Assembly (NCBI RefSeq): GCF_003862475.1
Contig: NZ_RRCO01000004.1
Location: 303,438-367,437 of the forward strand
Direction: 5' to 3'
DNA: 64,000 nt
Source of the DNA: Lachnoanaerobaculum gingivalis
GTDB lineage: Bacteria; Bacillota; Clostridia; Lachnospirales; Lachnospiraceae
Shown: in pieces, positions 44,826-53,566 of the stretch
Position numbering within the stretch: the stretch's first letter is position 1
How the letters are laid out: the number at the start of each line of letters is the position of its first letter
Translations under genes and position numbers: made by a program
The notes under the pieces: generated by a model
Seen by the model: only the letters and a program-made list of their open reading frames with translations
Told to the model about the DNA's origin: nothing
Databases searched by the model: none

Positions 44826-45614
44826 ATGATTAAACTAAAAATAGTAGGTAGGGTAGAGATAGAAAAGGCCTGCGGCTTTGAGGGAGATAATAAGGCGGAA
44901 CTTGTATATTGTAGTGAATATATGGATGGAGACAGAATAGTACTTGATACGGATAAAGCCGGAAGATACTGTGTTGTACGTTTTGAGGACAGTATGAGAG
45001 AGGCATTTATCTATATTCCGGGTAGAAGTATTGAATTTTTCATTCCTCCTGCAAATAACAGACCGAATTATTCACCGAAGAGCTTTACAGGAATGATCCA
45101 TTATATTGAAGCAAGATATGCTACCGATGAGGAGATAAGTAAATTAAAAAACCTTGCATTAAATGTTTATGATCAGCATGAGAATAATACATTTTATCCT
45201 CATGCATCAGCCAATGTTGAAACCAGAGGTGAGGCGGTATTTGCAGCAAGAAATGCAATAGACGGAATGTATGCAAACTCATCTCATGGTAAATATCCTT
45301 ATCAGAGTTGGGGTATTAACAGAGACCCGAAAGCAGCTCTTACCATTGATTTTGGAAGAGAAGTACTTGTAAATGAAATAAGGCTTACTCTCAGAGCGGA
45401 TTATCCTCATGATAATTATTGGGTAAGTGCAGATATTAATTTTGATGACGGCAGCAGTGAAACTTTAAAACTTGAGAAATCCGAAAAACCACAGTATTTT
45501 CAGATAAAGGAAAGAAAAATAAAAAGCCTTGTGCTTGAAAAGCTTATAAAGGCGGAGGGAGAATCTCCGTTCCCGGCACTTACACAAATTGAAGTTTGGG
45601 GAGTTGAGGCCTGA
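44826..45614 (+). CDS. F5/8 type C (CBM32-like) domain protein of the glycan locus
   Basis: The ATG at 44826 follows ATAGGAG; an earlier in-frame start lies inside the GH88 gene. The 262 residues have an N-terminal beta-rich part (1-110) I do not recognise and a C-terminal discoidin/F5-8C domain (ASANVETRGEAVFAARNAIDG, PYQSWGINRDPKAALTIDFG, VNEIRLTLRADYPHDNYW). Such domains bind sugars and are normally secreted, but no signal peptide is present, as with the other enzymes here. It may bind or position the intracellular substrate. Last gene of the operon. Confidence 0.8.
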   Translation: MIKLKIVGRVEIEKACGFEGDNKAELVYCSEYMDGDRIVLDTDKAGRYCVVRFEDSMREAFIYIPGRSIEFFIPPANNRPNYSPKSFTGMIHYIEARYATDEEISKLKNLALNVYDQHENNTFYPHASANVETRGEAVFAARNAIDGMYANSSHGKYPYQSWGINRDPKAALTIDFGREVLVNEIRLTLRADYPHDNYWVSADINFDDGSSETLKLEKSEKPQYFQIKERKIKSLVLEKLIKAEGESPFPALTQIEVWGVEA

Positions 45615-45636
45615 TTGTGGAAATTTAATACGGTTT

Positions 45637-45679
45637 TTTGACAAATATCAGGGTGGGTTGACTATGGTTATTTGTCAAA
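45637..45679 (+). repeat. 11-bp perfect inverted repeat after the glycan operon
   Basis: TTTGACAAATA (45637-45647) and TATTTGTCAAA (45669-45679) pair perfectly over a 21-base loop. GGGTGGGTTGA occurs in the loop and again in the terminator directly downstream, so part of the region is duplicated. Confidence 0.7.
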
Positions 45680-45686
45680 TGTTTGG

Positions 45687-45715
45687 GTGGGTTGATTTTC
45701 AATCCACTCTTTTTT
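45687..45715 (+). terminator. Rho-independent terminator of the glycan operon
   Basis: GTGGGTTGA and TCAATCCAC pair with one G-T pair over TTT, followed by TCTTTTTT. The next 198 bases hold no gene; the AAGGAG before the metallophosphoesterase start ends the gap. Confidence 0.85.
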
Positions 45716-45913
45716 AAACCTTACATTATAAAAGACTAGTTTAAGTACAGTCGGATTCGCACTTTGTACAGAGTCTATTTACAATTTTAATTTATAAATA
45801 TATTATAGTGGGATGCGTTAAATATAAAAATATGATAAATTAAGATTTTACTTAGGGGAAGATATTTACCGAAAATCTATACCATAAAATGCAGACATCA
45901 AAGGAGAAAATAG

Positions 45914-46750
45914 TTGAAAATCAAGAAACACATTAGGATAATTGTTATACTGCTTGTATGTACTTTGGTAACTACAGTTATATTTGCATTTAATGCAAAA
46001 TTGAAAATACAATACTACTCGCTAAAAAGTGACAAATTGACCGCTCCTGTCAGGATTGCTTTAATTACAGACCTTCATTCCTGCTTCTATGGGGAAGGGC
46101 AAAAAGAGCTTATTGATGCTGTTAATGCACAGAACCCTGATATAGTTTTACTTGGAGGTGATATTTGTGATGACAAGCTTCCACATAAAAATACCGAGCT
46201 CTTACTTAGTGCTATAGCAGATAGGTATCCTTGTTACTATGTTACCGGAAACCATGAATATTGGAGCTATGAAATAGATAAGATTATAAAACTGTTTCAA
46301 TCATATGATATACCTGTGTTGGAGGGCAGTTTTGATACGATTGATATAAATGGACAAAAGCTAAATATTTGCGGCATATCAGATCCTGATTGTATGAAAT
46401 ACACAGATAATAATTACAGTATTGAAGAACAGCTTGCAGATGTTGGAAATGCAGGTGAAAACGGATATTATACAATACTTCTTGCACATCGTCCGGAGTT
46501 GATAAAGACATATTTAAATTATGATTTTAATCTGATACTGTCAGGGCATGCACATGGCGGTCAATGGCGTTTGCCGGGAATAATTAACGGACTCTATGCA
46601 CCTGATCAAGGGCTGTTTCCAAGATATGCGGGTGGGCAATACAGTTTTGAAGACTCACATATGATTGTCAGTAGAGGACTGGCAAGAGAAAGCACACGAA
46701 TTCCCAGAATATTTAACCGCCCGGAGCTGGTAATTATAGACCTTTTGTAA
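45914..46750 (+). CDS. Membrane-anchored metallophosphoesterase
   Basis: The 278 residues start at TTG (45914) with AAGGAG 7 bases upstream. A signal anchor spans about 8-27, so the catalytic domain faces outward. Binuclear-metal motifs: TDLHS (D-x-H), LGGDI (GD), TGNHEYW (GNHE), LLAHRPE (His) and SGHAHGGQWRLPG (GHxH). This is the YkuE/YaeI type, which includes lipid-A- and sugar-lipid-directed phosphoesterases, but the substrate here is unknown. Stands alone. Confidence 0.88.
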   Translation: MKIKKHIRIIVILLVCTLVTTVIFAFNAKLKIQYYSLKSDKLTAPVRIALITDLHSCFYGEGQKELIDAVNAQNPDIVLLGGDICDDKLPHKNTELLLSAIADRYPCYYVTGNHEYWSYEIDKIIKLFQSYDIPVLEGSFDTIDINGQKLNICGISDPDCMKYTDNNYSIEEQLADVGNAGENGYYTILLAHRPELIKTYLNYDFNLILSGHAHGGQWRLPGIINGLYAPDQGLFPRYAGGQYSFEDSHMIVSRGLARESTRIPRIFNRPELVIIDLL

Positions 46751-46946
46751 GTTTAAAAGTATGTAATCAATATATATGCAGGCACTTATGTTTTCCTTGC
46801 CACAATGTTTACCGGTAGTTAGGGACTGTTATAAATTTTGTTAGAGAAACATTTGTAAATAATAATACTAAGTTGTATTATGGGCTTATAGAAAATTTAG
46901 ATTAAATTATTATGAAAGTTATTTCGTAATTTAAAAAGGATGAAAT

Positions 46947-48056
46947 ATGGATCTATTGGATTATTTAAAATGGAGAAATGATGTAAGCTTATCGGTATCA
47001 TCATTTAATGATGTAGACAATGTTATACTGTCATATATATCATATATTGATTTTGGCAAGTTATTTCCTGAAAGCGGTAAGATATACAGTATTGAGGAGA
47101 TATTTGAAGCATATTGTGAGAAATATTCTTTGTATGAAGTAAAAGAAAATGGACAATTTACTGCGAGAGCTCCGCTTTTACTTGAGCAAATGGTTAAGGG
47201 AGAGCGTTTTAAAGGTACAAGGATTGGCTATTATAAAGATGTTTTGGATAAAGAGATGGTTAAACAGTTTTGTGCGGTTACATTTTTTCTTCCTGACGGA
47301 ACAAATTATATAGCTTTTCGTGGAACTGACAGTACTATAACAGGTTGGAAAGAAGATTTTCTTATGAGCTGTATGTCAGATTCGGAGGGTGCAAAGGAAG
47401 CGGTATGTTATTTAAATAATGTAGCTGATTTTATCAAGGGTGAATTGATGCTTGGAGGACATTCAAAAGGTGGTAATTTTGCTATGTATGCAGCTGCCTT
47501 TTGCAATGAAGAATTAAAAGAGCGTATTGTTAAAGTATACAATAATGATGGACCGGGATTTAGGGAAGAGATTATTGATTCGGCAGAGTATAAGCATATT
47601 TCTCACAAAATATGCAGTATTATTCCACAGACATCAATAATTGGACAATTGCTTTCAAATAACGGTGAGAAAAAAATTGTAAAAAGTAGTGCAAAGGGTA
47701 TTTTTCAGCATGATGCTATGACCTGGGAGGTAATGAGGGATAAGTTTGTTGAGTCTGAACTTGATGCCATGAGTGATTTTATAAATAGTTCATTAGGAAC
47801 ATGGCTTGAACAAACTGATGATGAAACAAGGGAGTCTGTCGTGTCCACCGCCTTTGCGATGATTGAGGAGACGGAAGTTGAAACATTTAAAGAATTTGGA
47901 AGCAGTTTATTAAAAAACAGCGGAACTATCATTAAGGGATTTGTAAAACTACCTAAAGAAAAGCGTGATGAATTGACAAAGGCTTTAGGCAGACTGCTAC
48001 AGTCCGGAGGGGAAGCTGTTATGGATAAGATGCCAATGGTTTCCGGTAAAGAATAA
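46947..48056 (+). CDS. DUF2974 (Mbeg1-like) alpha/beta-hydrolase family protein
   Basis: A 369-residue protein with the lipase-like nucleophile elbow GGHSKGGNFAMYAA near residue 170 (GxSxG as G-H-S-K-G) and the preceding FFLPDGTNYIAFRGTD. DUF2974 proteins are widespread in gut Firmicutes and have no firmly known function; a lipase or esterase role is inferred from the fold. AAAAAGGATG before the ATG. No signal peptide. Confidence 0.85.
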   Translation: MDLLDYLKWRNDVSLSVSSFNDVDNVILSYISYIDFGKLFPESGKIYSIEEIFEAYCEKYSLYEVKENGQFTARAPLLLEQMVKGERFKGTRIGYYKDVLDKEMVKQFCAVTFFLPDGTNYIAFRGTDSTITGWKEDFLMSCMSDSEGAKEAVCYLNNVADFIKGELMLGGHSKGGNFAMYAAAFCNEELKERIVKVYNNDGPGFREEIIDSAEYKHISHKICSIIPQTSIIGQLLSNNGEKKIVKSSAKGIFQHDAMTWEVMRDKFVESELDAMSDFINSSLGTWLEQTDDETRESVVSTAFAMIEETEVETFKEFGSSLLKNSGTIIKGFVKLPKEKRDELTKALGRLLQSGGEAVMDKMPMVSGKE

Positions 48057-48138
48057 AGGATGTTTTGAAAATTCGATCTTATTATGTAAATAAGTATAAT
48101 ATATAAAAATAAAAAGATATATCTTTAGTTCATGAGTA

Positions 48139-48188
48139 TTTACTTTAAATTTCTTAGATGTTATAATTTTAATTACCAAAATGGTAAT
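48139..48188 (+). promoter_or_regulatory. Promoter and palindromic operator of the higBA module
   Basis: TTTACT (48139-48144) and TATAAT (48162-48167) are 17 bases apart. Immediately downstream, ATTACC-AAAAT-GGTAAT (48172-48188) is a perfect 6-bp inverted repeat covering the transcription start. This is the usual place for a HigA-type antitoxin, alone or with toxin, to repress its own operon. Confidence 0.75.
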
Positions 48189-48204
48189 CAAATAAAAGGA
48201 GACA

Positions 48205-48447
48205 GTGATCGATTTTGGGAATGCAGAGTCTTTGATGGATATTGCTAATTATATCCCATTTCATTTTGAACATTTAAGAGGTGATAGAAAAGATGAATGG
48301 AGTATACGATTGGGCAAAACCGGATATAGGGTTACAATGATTCCTTGTGATAATGATGGTAGTGAGATTATAAAAGGAGATATACTTGCTCAGTGTAAAA
48401 TGATCAAGATTGTGAAAGTAACGGAGGTGTCAAACCATTATGAGTAA
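48205..48447 (+). CDS. higB: HigB/RelE-type toxin (short form)
   Basis: The 80-residue protein starts at GTG with AAAGGAG three bases upstream. FHFEHLRGDRKDEWSIRLGK, then TGYRVTMIP and CKMIKIVKVTEVSNHYE match the core and C-terminus of HigB-like mRNA interferases (H-x-L-x-GDR, SI-x-L-x-YR). HigB proteins usually have about 15-25 more residues at the N-terminus, so this form may be slightly short; AUG-free initiation could be regulatory. Overlap with higA by 8 bases confirms the toxin-antitoxin arrangement. The IS-broken gene at 25819-27444 is a paralogue. Confidence 0.82.
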   Translation: MIDFGNAESLMDIANYIPFHFEHLRGDRKDEWSIRLGKTGYRVTMIPCDNDGSEIIKGDILAQCKMIKIVKVTEVSNHYE

Positions 48448-49546
48448 TATAAATGAATACAAAGATATAGTGGCATTTCACCCTGGATATTATATTGCAG
48501 ATATTATAGAAGATATGGAAATAAGTCAGGCTGAATTTGCCACAAGAATGGGAACAAGCACAAAGACTTTAAGTCAATTAATACATGGAAAATCTAATAT
48601 TTCTAATGACTTAGCAAAAAAACTTTCTGCTATGTTAGGAACAGGTGTAGAAGTCTGGCTAAATTTACAGAATGCATATGATCAGAAGTTAATTGAAATA
48701 CAGATGGCTAAGGATATTGATTCACAGGCGGAATTGGCAAAAGAAATAGATTATAAATACTTTGTAGATGTTGTTGGTCTGGAAATGGCAAAGAGTATTA
48801 ATGATAAAGTTAATAATCTTTGTAAATTTTTTATGGTTTCAAATTTAAGAATTATGTTGCAACAGGATTTCTTAGTGAATTTTAGGACAAGTGTATTTTA
48901 CATTAGTGAGAAGAATATTATTAATTCCAGGGCTTGGATTCAAACAGCTATGAATATTTCAAAAAATATAGATACTAAGCCTTATAATGCGGCAATGCTA
49001 AAAGCGTATTTACCGGAGCTAAGAAGTATGACAGTTAAAAAACCGGAGGATTTTTTACCAAGAATGCACGAAATTTTTGCGGATTGCGGTATTGCATTTG
49101 TTCTGTTGCCACATTTGAAGAATTCAGGTGTAAACGGTGCTGTAAAATGGGTGACTGAAGACAGAGTAGTGCTTGCAATGAATAATCGAGGATTGGATGC
49201 AGATAAGTTTTGGTTTTCTTTATTCCATGAAATCAAGCATGTTCTTCAACAAAAAATTAAAACAGTATTTATAAGCAGTACAGTTGAAGAAATGAAAGAT
49301 TATAATAACAATCTTGAAGTAGAAGCGGACAGGTTTGCAATGGATTATCTTATTCCACCCGAAGAGTATAAAAAACTGGAACCGACAAGATATACTTCGG
49401 ATAATGAGATTAAAGAGTTTGCTAAAAAGATAGGAATACATCCCGGTATTGTAGCCGGGAGGTTACAGCATGAAGGAATTATTGCACAGAACAGATGCTC
49501 AAAATTAAAAGAAAAATATGTGATTAAAATAAAACATATCGCATAA
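48440..49546 (+). CDS. higA: HigA-type antitoxin with ImmA/IrrE peptidase domain
   Basis: The 368 residues combine an N-terminal HigA helix-turn-helix (YYIADIIEDMEISQAEFATRMGTSTKTLS) with a C-terminal ImmA/IrrE-type zinc metallopeptidase domain (FWFSLFHEIKHVLQQ, HExxH). Typical HigA proteins are about 100 residues; the fusion with a peptidase adds a possible release switch, in which cleavage or sensing would free the toxin (inference). It is expected to bind HigB and the palindrome at 48172. Confidence 0.88.
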   Translation: MSNINEYKDIVAFHPGYYIADIIEDMEISQAEFATRMGTSTKTLSQLIHGKSNISNDLAKKLSAMLGTGVEVWLNLQNAYDQKLIEIQMAKDIDSQAELAKEIDYKYFVDVVGLEMAKSINDKVNNLCKFFMVSNLRIMLQQDFLVNFRTSVFYISEKNIINSRAWIQTAMNISKNIDTKPYNAAMLKAYLPELRSMTVKKPEDFLPRMHEIFADCGIAFVLLPHLKNSGVNGAVKWVTEDRVVLAMNNRGLDADKFWFSLFHEIKHVLQQKIKTVFISSTVEEMKDYNNNLEVEADRFAMDYLIPPEEYKKLEPTRYTSDNEIKEFAKKIGIHPGIVAGRLQHEGIIAQNRCSKLKEKYVIKIKHIA

Positions 49547-49581
49547 ATTAAAGTATAAATATATATAAAGGAGCTTTATTA

Positions 49582-50859
49582 ATGTCAAATTATAATATCA
49601 ATACCATCTGTGTACAGGGTGGTTATGAGCCGAAAAAGGGAGAATCCAGAGTTGTTCCTATAGTACAGTCTACAACTTTTAAGTATGAGACCTCACAGCA
49701 GATGGGGGATTTATTTGATTTAAAGGGGTCAGGGTATTTTTATACAAGGCTTGCAAACCCTACTAATGATGCTGTGGCAAGAAAGATTTGTCAACTTGAA
49801 GGAGGTGTGGCTGCTATATTGACATCTTCGGGACAGGCTGCAAACTTCTATGCAATATTAAATATAGCCGGTGCAGGTGATCATATTATTGCTTCTTCTG
49901 CTATTTATGGTGGAACATACAATTTATTGGCTAATACTATGAAGAATATGGGGATAGAAGCCACTTTTGTTGATCCAGATATTTCAGCCGAGGAGTTGGA
50001 GTCCAAATTTAAACCAAATACAAAGCTTGTATTTGGTGAGACTATAGCAAATCCTTCACTTAAGATTTTGGATATAAAAAAGTTTGCACAGGCTGCACAT
50101 AAGAATGGTGTACCTTTAATAGTTGATAATACTTTCCCTACACCGATTTTTTGCAGACCGTTTGAATGGGGAGTAGATATAGTTACACACTCAACCACAA
50201 AGTATATGAACGGTTCAGCAAATGCTGTAGGAGGAGTGGTTGTGGACTCGGGTAATTTTGACTGGGAAAAATACAGTGAAAAGTTCCCGGGACTTACAAC
50301 ATCGGATGAGACATATCATGGAATAATCTATACGAAGAGCTTTGGTAAAGGTGCATATATTACAAAGATGACAACAAATTTGATGCGTGACCTTGGAGCT
50401 ATACCTTCCCCACAGAATTCATTCTACCTTGGAGTTGGACTTGAAACATTGCATTTAAGAATGGAAAGACATTATGAAAATGCTCTGGCTCTTGCTAAGC
50501 ATTTACAAAATCACCCGAAGGTATCTTGGGTTTCTTTCCCGGGACTTGAAAATGACAGCCAGTATGCCTTGGCACAAAAGTATCTTCCAAACGGAACTTG
50601 CGGAGTTATATCATTTGGCGTTGTGGGTGGAAGAGAAGCCGCAGTTAATTTTATGGATTCCTTAAAATTGGCTGCAATTGTTACACATGTAGCTGATGCA
50701 AGAACCTGTGTACTTCATCCTGCATCCACTACTCACCGTCAGATGAATGATAATGAGCTTGCAGCTGCCGGAGTATCACCGGATCTTATCAGAATGTCTG
50801 TAGGTATTGAGGATATAAGAGATATTATAGCTGATGTGGATCAGGCATTGGGAGATTAA
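49582..50859 (+). CDS. metY: O-acetylhomoserine sulfhydrylase (MetY)
   Basis: A PLP enzyme of the Cys/Met metabolism family, 425 residues. It makes homocysteine directly from O-acetylhomoserine and sulfide. The PLP lysine is K207 in HSTTKYMNG; EGGVAAILTSSGQAA and RTCVLHPASTTHRQM are MetY signatures, and the length (about 425-430) is that of MetY rather than MetB (about 380). AAGGAG lies 9 bases before the ATG. A terminator follows directly, so single-gene unit. Confidence 0.94.
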   Translation: MSNYNINTICVQGGYEPKKGESRVVPIVQSTTFKYETSQQMGDLFDLKGSGYFYTRLANPTNDAVARKICQLEGGVAAILTSSGQAANFYAILNIAGAGDHIIASSAIYGGTYNLLANTMKNMGIEATFVDPDISAEELESKFKPNTKLVFGETIANPSLKILDIKKFAQAAHKNGVPLIVDNTFPTPIFCRPFEWGVDIVTHSTTKYMNGSANAVGGVVVDSGNFDWEKYSEKFPGLTTSDETYHGIIYTKSFGKGAYITKMTTNLMRDLGAIPSPQNSFYLGVGLETLHLRMERHYENALALAKHLQNHPKVSWVSFPGLENDSQYALAQKYLPNGTCGVISFGVVGGREAAVNFMDSLKLAAIVTHVADARTCVLHPASTTHRQMNDNELAAAGVSPDLIRMSVGIEDIRDIIADVDQALGD

Positions 50860-50884
50860 ACATATTTATTATTTATAAGATTTG

Positions 50885-50912
50885 AGACCGGTCGAAAGAT
50901 TGGTCTTTTTCT
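50885..50912 (+). terminator. Rho-independent terminator after metY
   Basis: AGACCGGTC and GATTGGTCT form a 9-bp stem with two G-T pairs closed by a GAAA tetraloop, followed by TTTTT. Confidence 0.88.
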
Positions 50913-51035
50913 TTTTTAAAATGATGACAAATTACTTTAAAATATATTATAGTTATTATTTTTGTGTTAAAATGTTATGTAGGTTCTGCAGGATAATCAA
51001 AGCAGTACCATATTAAATAGTATACGAGGGAAAAT

Positions 51036-52532
51036 ATGAATACAAAAGAAAAATTAAAGAGATATCATGACTGGCTTTTTAAATGTTCTGCATATCAGAT
51101 GGCATTAAATATTATAGATATTGACAAGCAGACAGTTGCACCAAGTGCAGGAGCTGCTTATAGAGATGAGAGATCTGCATACCTGGCAGGAGAGCTGTTC
51201 AGTCTGGAAACTGATGAGGAAATTGTTGATTTATTAAAGAATTTAAAAGATGATCCGGAAGTAGAGGCTGATGATAGACGTGCAATAGAGCTTTATTATA
51301 AGAAAGCTTTGGATACTGTTTGTATACCGAAGGAAGAGTTTGTAGCTTTTAAAAAGCTTTGCGATGAATCATTTGATGCATGGATACTTGCAAAGTCAAA
51401 GGCTGATTATTCTATATTTGAGCCATATTTAAAGAGAGTTATTGAGAGTCAAAAGAAATTGTATGGTTATAGAAGCAGTGATAAGAGCATTTATAATCAG
51501 ATGCTTGATGATTTTGAGCCGGGAATGGATGAGGAAAAATATGATGCATTCTTTAATGCATTAAAGGAAAGACTCGTTCCGCTTATCGGGAAGGTAACAA
51601 ATGCAAAGCAGATTAGAGAGGATTTCTTACATCAGAAGTTCCCTATCGAAGATCAAAAAAAGTTCATGGATGAATTGCTTAAATATTTACATTTTGATTC
51701 TTCATGGGGATATCAAAATGAGTCAGAGCATCCTTTTACTTCATGGACATGTGAGAATGACTGCCGTACAACTACAAAGTATATAGAATCAAATGTGACA
51801 TCCGCCATACTTTCAACTGTTCATGAGGTGGGGCATGCTTATTATGAGCATAATATCAATCCGAAATATGACGGAATGATTTTATCTGAGGGAGTTTCCA
51901 GCGGAATGCATGAATCACAGTCACGCCTATGTGAGAACTATCTTGGAAGAACATTGGCATTTTGGAAGTATAATTATACTAAGTTACAGTCATATTTCCC
52001 TAAGCAACTTGGTGATATAAGTCTTGAAGATTTTTATAAGGCAATCAATATTTCAAAGCCGTCATTTGTCCGCACAGAAGCGGATGAACTGACATATCCA
52101 TTGCATGTTTTGATTCGTTATGAGATAGAAAAAGGCTTATTTAACGGCACTATATCTACAGAAGGGCTGGATAAGACATGGAATGCAAAATATAAAGAGT
52201 ATTTGGGAATAGATGTGCCAAATGACAAACTTGGAATATTACAGGATGTACACTGGTCAGACGGAAGCTTCGGCTATTTCCCAACTTATGCTATGGGTAC
52301 AGCCTTTGCAGCACAGTATGTACATGCAATGAAAAAGGAACTGGATGTAGACAGTTTGCTTGAAAATAACAAGTTTAATGAAGTTATGGACTGGTTAAAG
52401 AAAAATATTCATACCTATGGTTTCCGCTACGAGGCACCTGAACTTATGAAGATGGTGACAGGAGAAGAATTTAATGTAAATTACTTCCTTGATTATATAG
52501 AAGAAAAGTATACAAAGTTATATCAGTTATAA
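51036..52532 (+). CDS. Carboxypeptidase Taq family (M32) metallocarboxypeptidase
   Basis: A 498-residue protein with HEVGH (263-267, context STVHEVGHAYYEHNI) as zinc site and ESQSRLCENYLGR downstream providing the third ligand region. It fits the M32 fold (about 500 residues) and would trim C-terminal residues from peptides in the cytoplasm. CGAGGGAAAAT precedes the ATG. Located just upstream of the nested inverted repeat. Confidence 0.93.
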   Translation: MNTKEKLKRYHDWLFKCSAYQMALNIIDIDKQTVAPSAGAAYRDERSAYLAGELFSLETDEEIVDLLKNLKDDPEVEADDRRAIELYYKKALDTVCIPKEEFVAFKKLCDESFDAWILAKSKADYSIFEPYLKRVIESQKKLYGYRSSDKSIYNQMLDDFEPGMDEEKYDAFFNALKERLVPLIGKVTNAKQIREDFLHQKFPIEDQKKFMDELLKYLHFDSSWGYQNESEHPFTSWTCENDCRTTTKYIESNVTSAILSTVHEVGHAYYEHNINPKYDGMILSEGVSSGMHESQSRLCENYLGRTLAFWKYNYTKLQSYFPKQLGDISLEDFYKAINISKPSFVRTEADELTYPLHVLIRYEIEKGLFNGTISTEGLDKTWNAKYKEYLGIDVPNDKLGILQDVHWSDGSFGYFPTYAMGTAFAAQYVHAMKKELDVDSLLENNKFNEVMDWLKKNIHTYGFRYEAPELMKMVTGEEFNVNYFLDYIEEKYTKLYQL

Positions 52533-52548
52533 AACTATAAAACTAAGT

Positions 52549-52630
52549 CTCTCATTCCCTTAAAATTTGACTATTCCCTTAAAAAACACTATTATTTAAG
52601 GGAATAGTGCCAGAGGTAAGGGAATGAGAG
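52549..52630. repeat. Nested inverted repeat (four copies of TTCCCTTA) at the start of the fic gene
   Basis: The outer arms (52549-52562 and 52617-52630) pair over 14 bp, and the inner arms (52571-52583 and 52595-52607) pair over 13 bp. Each arm contains TTCCCTTA or its complement TAAGGGAA, so alternative pairings are possible. The right outer arm includes the fic start codon ATG at 52624. It may end the M32 transcript, act as an operator, or fold over the fic start in RNA. Confidence 0.85.
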
Positions 52631-53526
52631 ATTTTAATTATTCAAAAATTAAAGAGAAAAAATGGGATTCGGAAATCTTAAGCTTGGTGGCGGCAATATA
52701 GAGAAGTCGGAAAGCAGGAAATGTATCTTAAACAAAGACCGGGAGAATTGGAAAAGCTTGTAGAAATTGCAAAAATACAAAGTACAGAAGCTTCAAATGC
52801 TATTGAAGGTATTGTTACTACTGGCACTCGTATAAGGCAGCTTGTAAAAGAAAAGACAGCACCAAGGAATAGAGATGAACAGGAGATTATAGGATAAGTG
52901 CTACATATCATAACGGACAAGTAGAAACGGTATTTACGCCGCTTGCATTATATGAAACACCTGAAGCTTTGGATAAAATATGTGAAGAATATAATAGAGT
53001 AATAGGAAATGCAGAGATTGATCCATTGATTATTATTCCGGTGTTTATACATGATTTTCTCTGTATACACCCTTTTAATGACGGAAATGGCAGAATGAGT
53101 AGACTGCTCACTACACTATTATTATATAGACACGGTTTTTATGTGGGCAAATATATTTCATTAGAAGCAAAGATTGAAAAAAATAAAGATTTTTACTATG
53201 CTTTACTTAGACAGGCACAAACCGGTTGACATGAAAATGATGAAGATAAATTGCCTTTTATTAAATATATACTTGGAACAATTCTGTCAGCATATAGAGA
53301 TTTTGGTGAAAGATTCGCACCGGTAGAAGAAAAATTTTCTGCATTGGATACAGTAAGTCGAGCTTGCCTAAATAAGATAGGCAGATTTACTAAACAGGAT
53401 ATACGAGAGTTATGCCCTTCACTCAGCCTAAGCTCCATTGAAGGTGCATTTAGAAAATTGGTGTTATCAGGTGAACTTAAGAGAGAAGGGTCGGGTAAAA
53501 ATACTTATTATTATAGACTGAACTAA
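52624..53526 (+). pseudogene. Decayed Fic (Fido) family gene
   Basis: Pieces of a Fic protein lie in order: the N-terminal MRDFNYSKIKEKKWDSEI, the inhibitory-helix-like STEASNAIEGI, the core HPFNDGNGR (HxFxxGNGR intact), and a C-terminal winged helix ending YYYRLN. Three lesions break it: a frameshift near 52699, a deletion and shift near 52893, and a TGA at 53227-53229 where a Trp codon is expected. It is therefore not translated as one protein, although the catalytic motif survives. Confidence 0.85.
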
Positions 53527-53566
53527 AATAATAGAATATTTACAGACATATCATTTTGCACAGTAA

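Noticed and set aside
52678..53111. Minus-strand frames across the fic region
   Set aside because: No start signals; the plus strand clearly carries Fic motifs in pieces.
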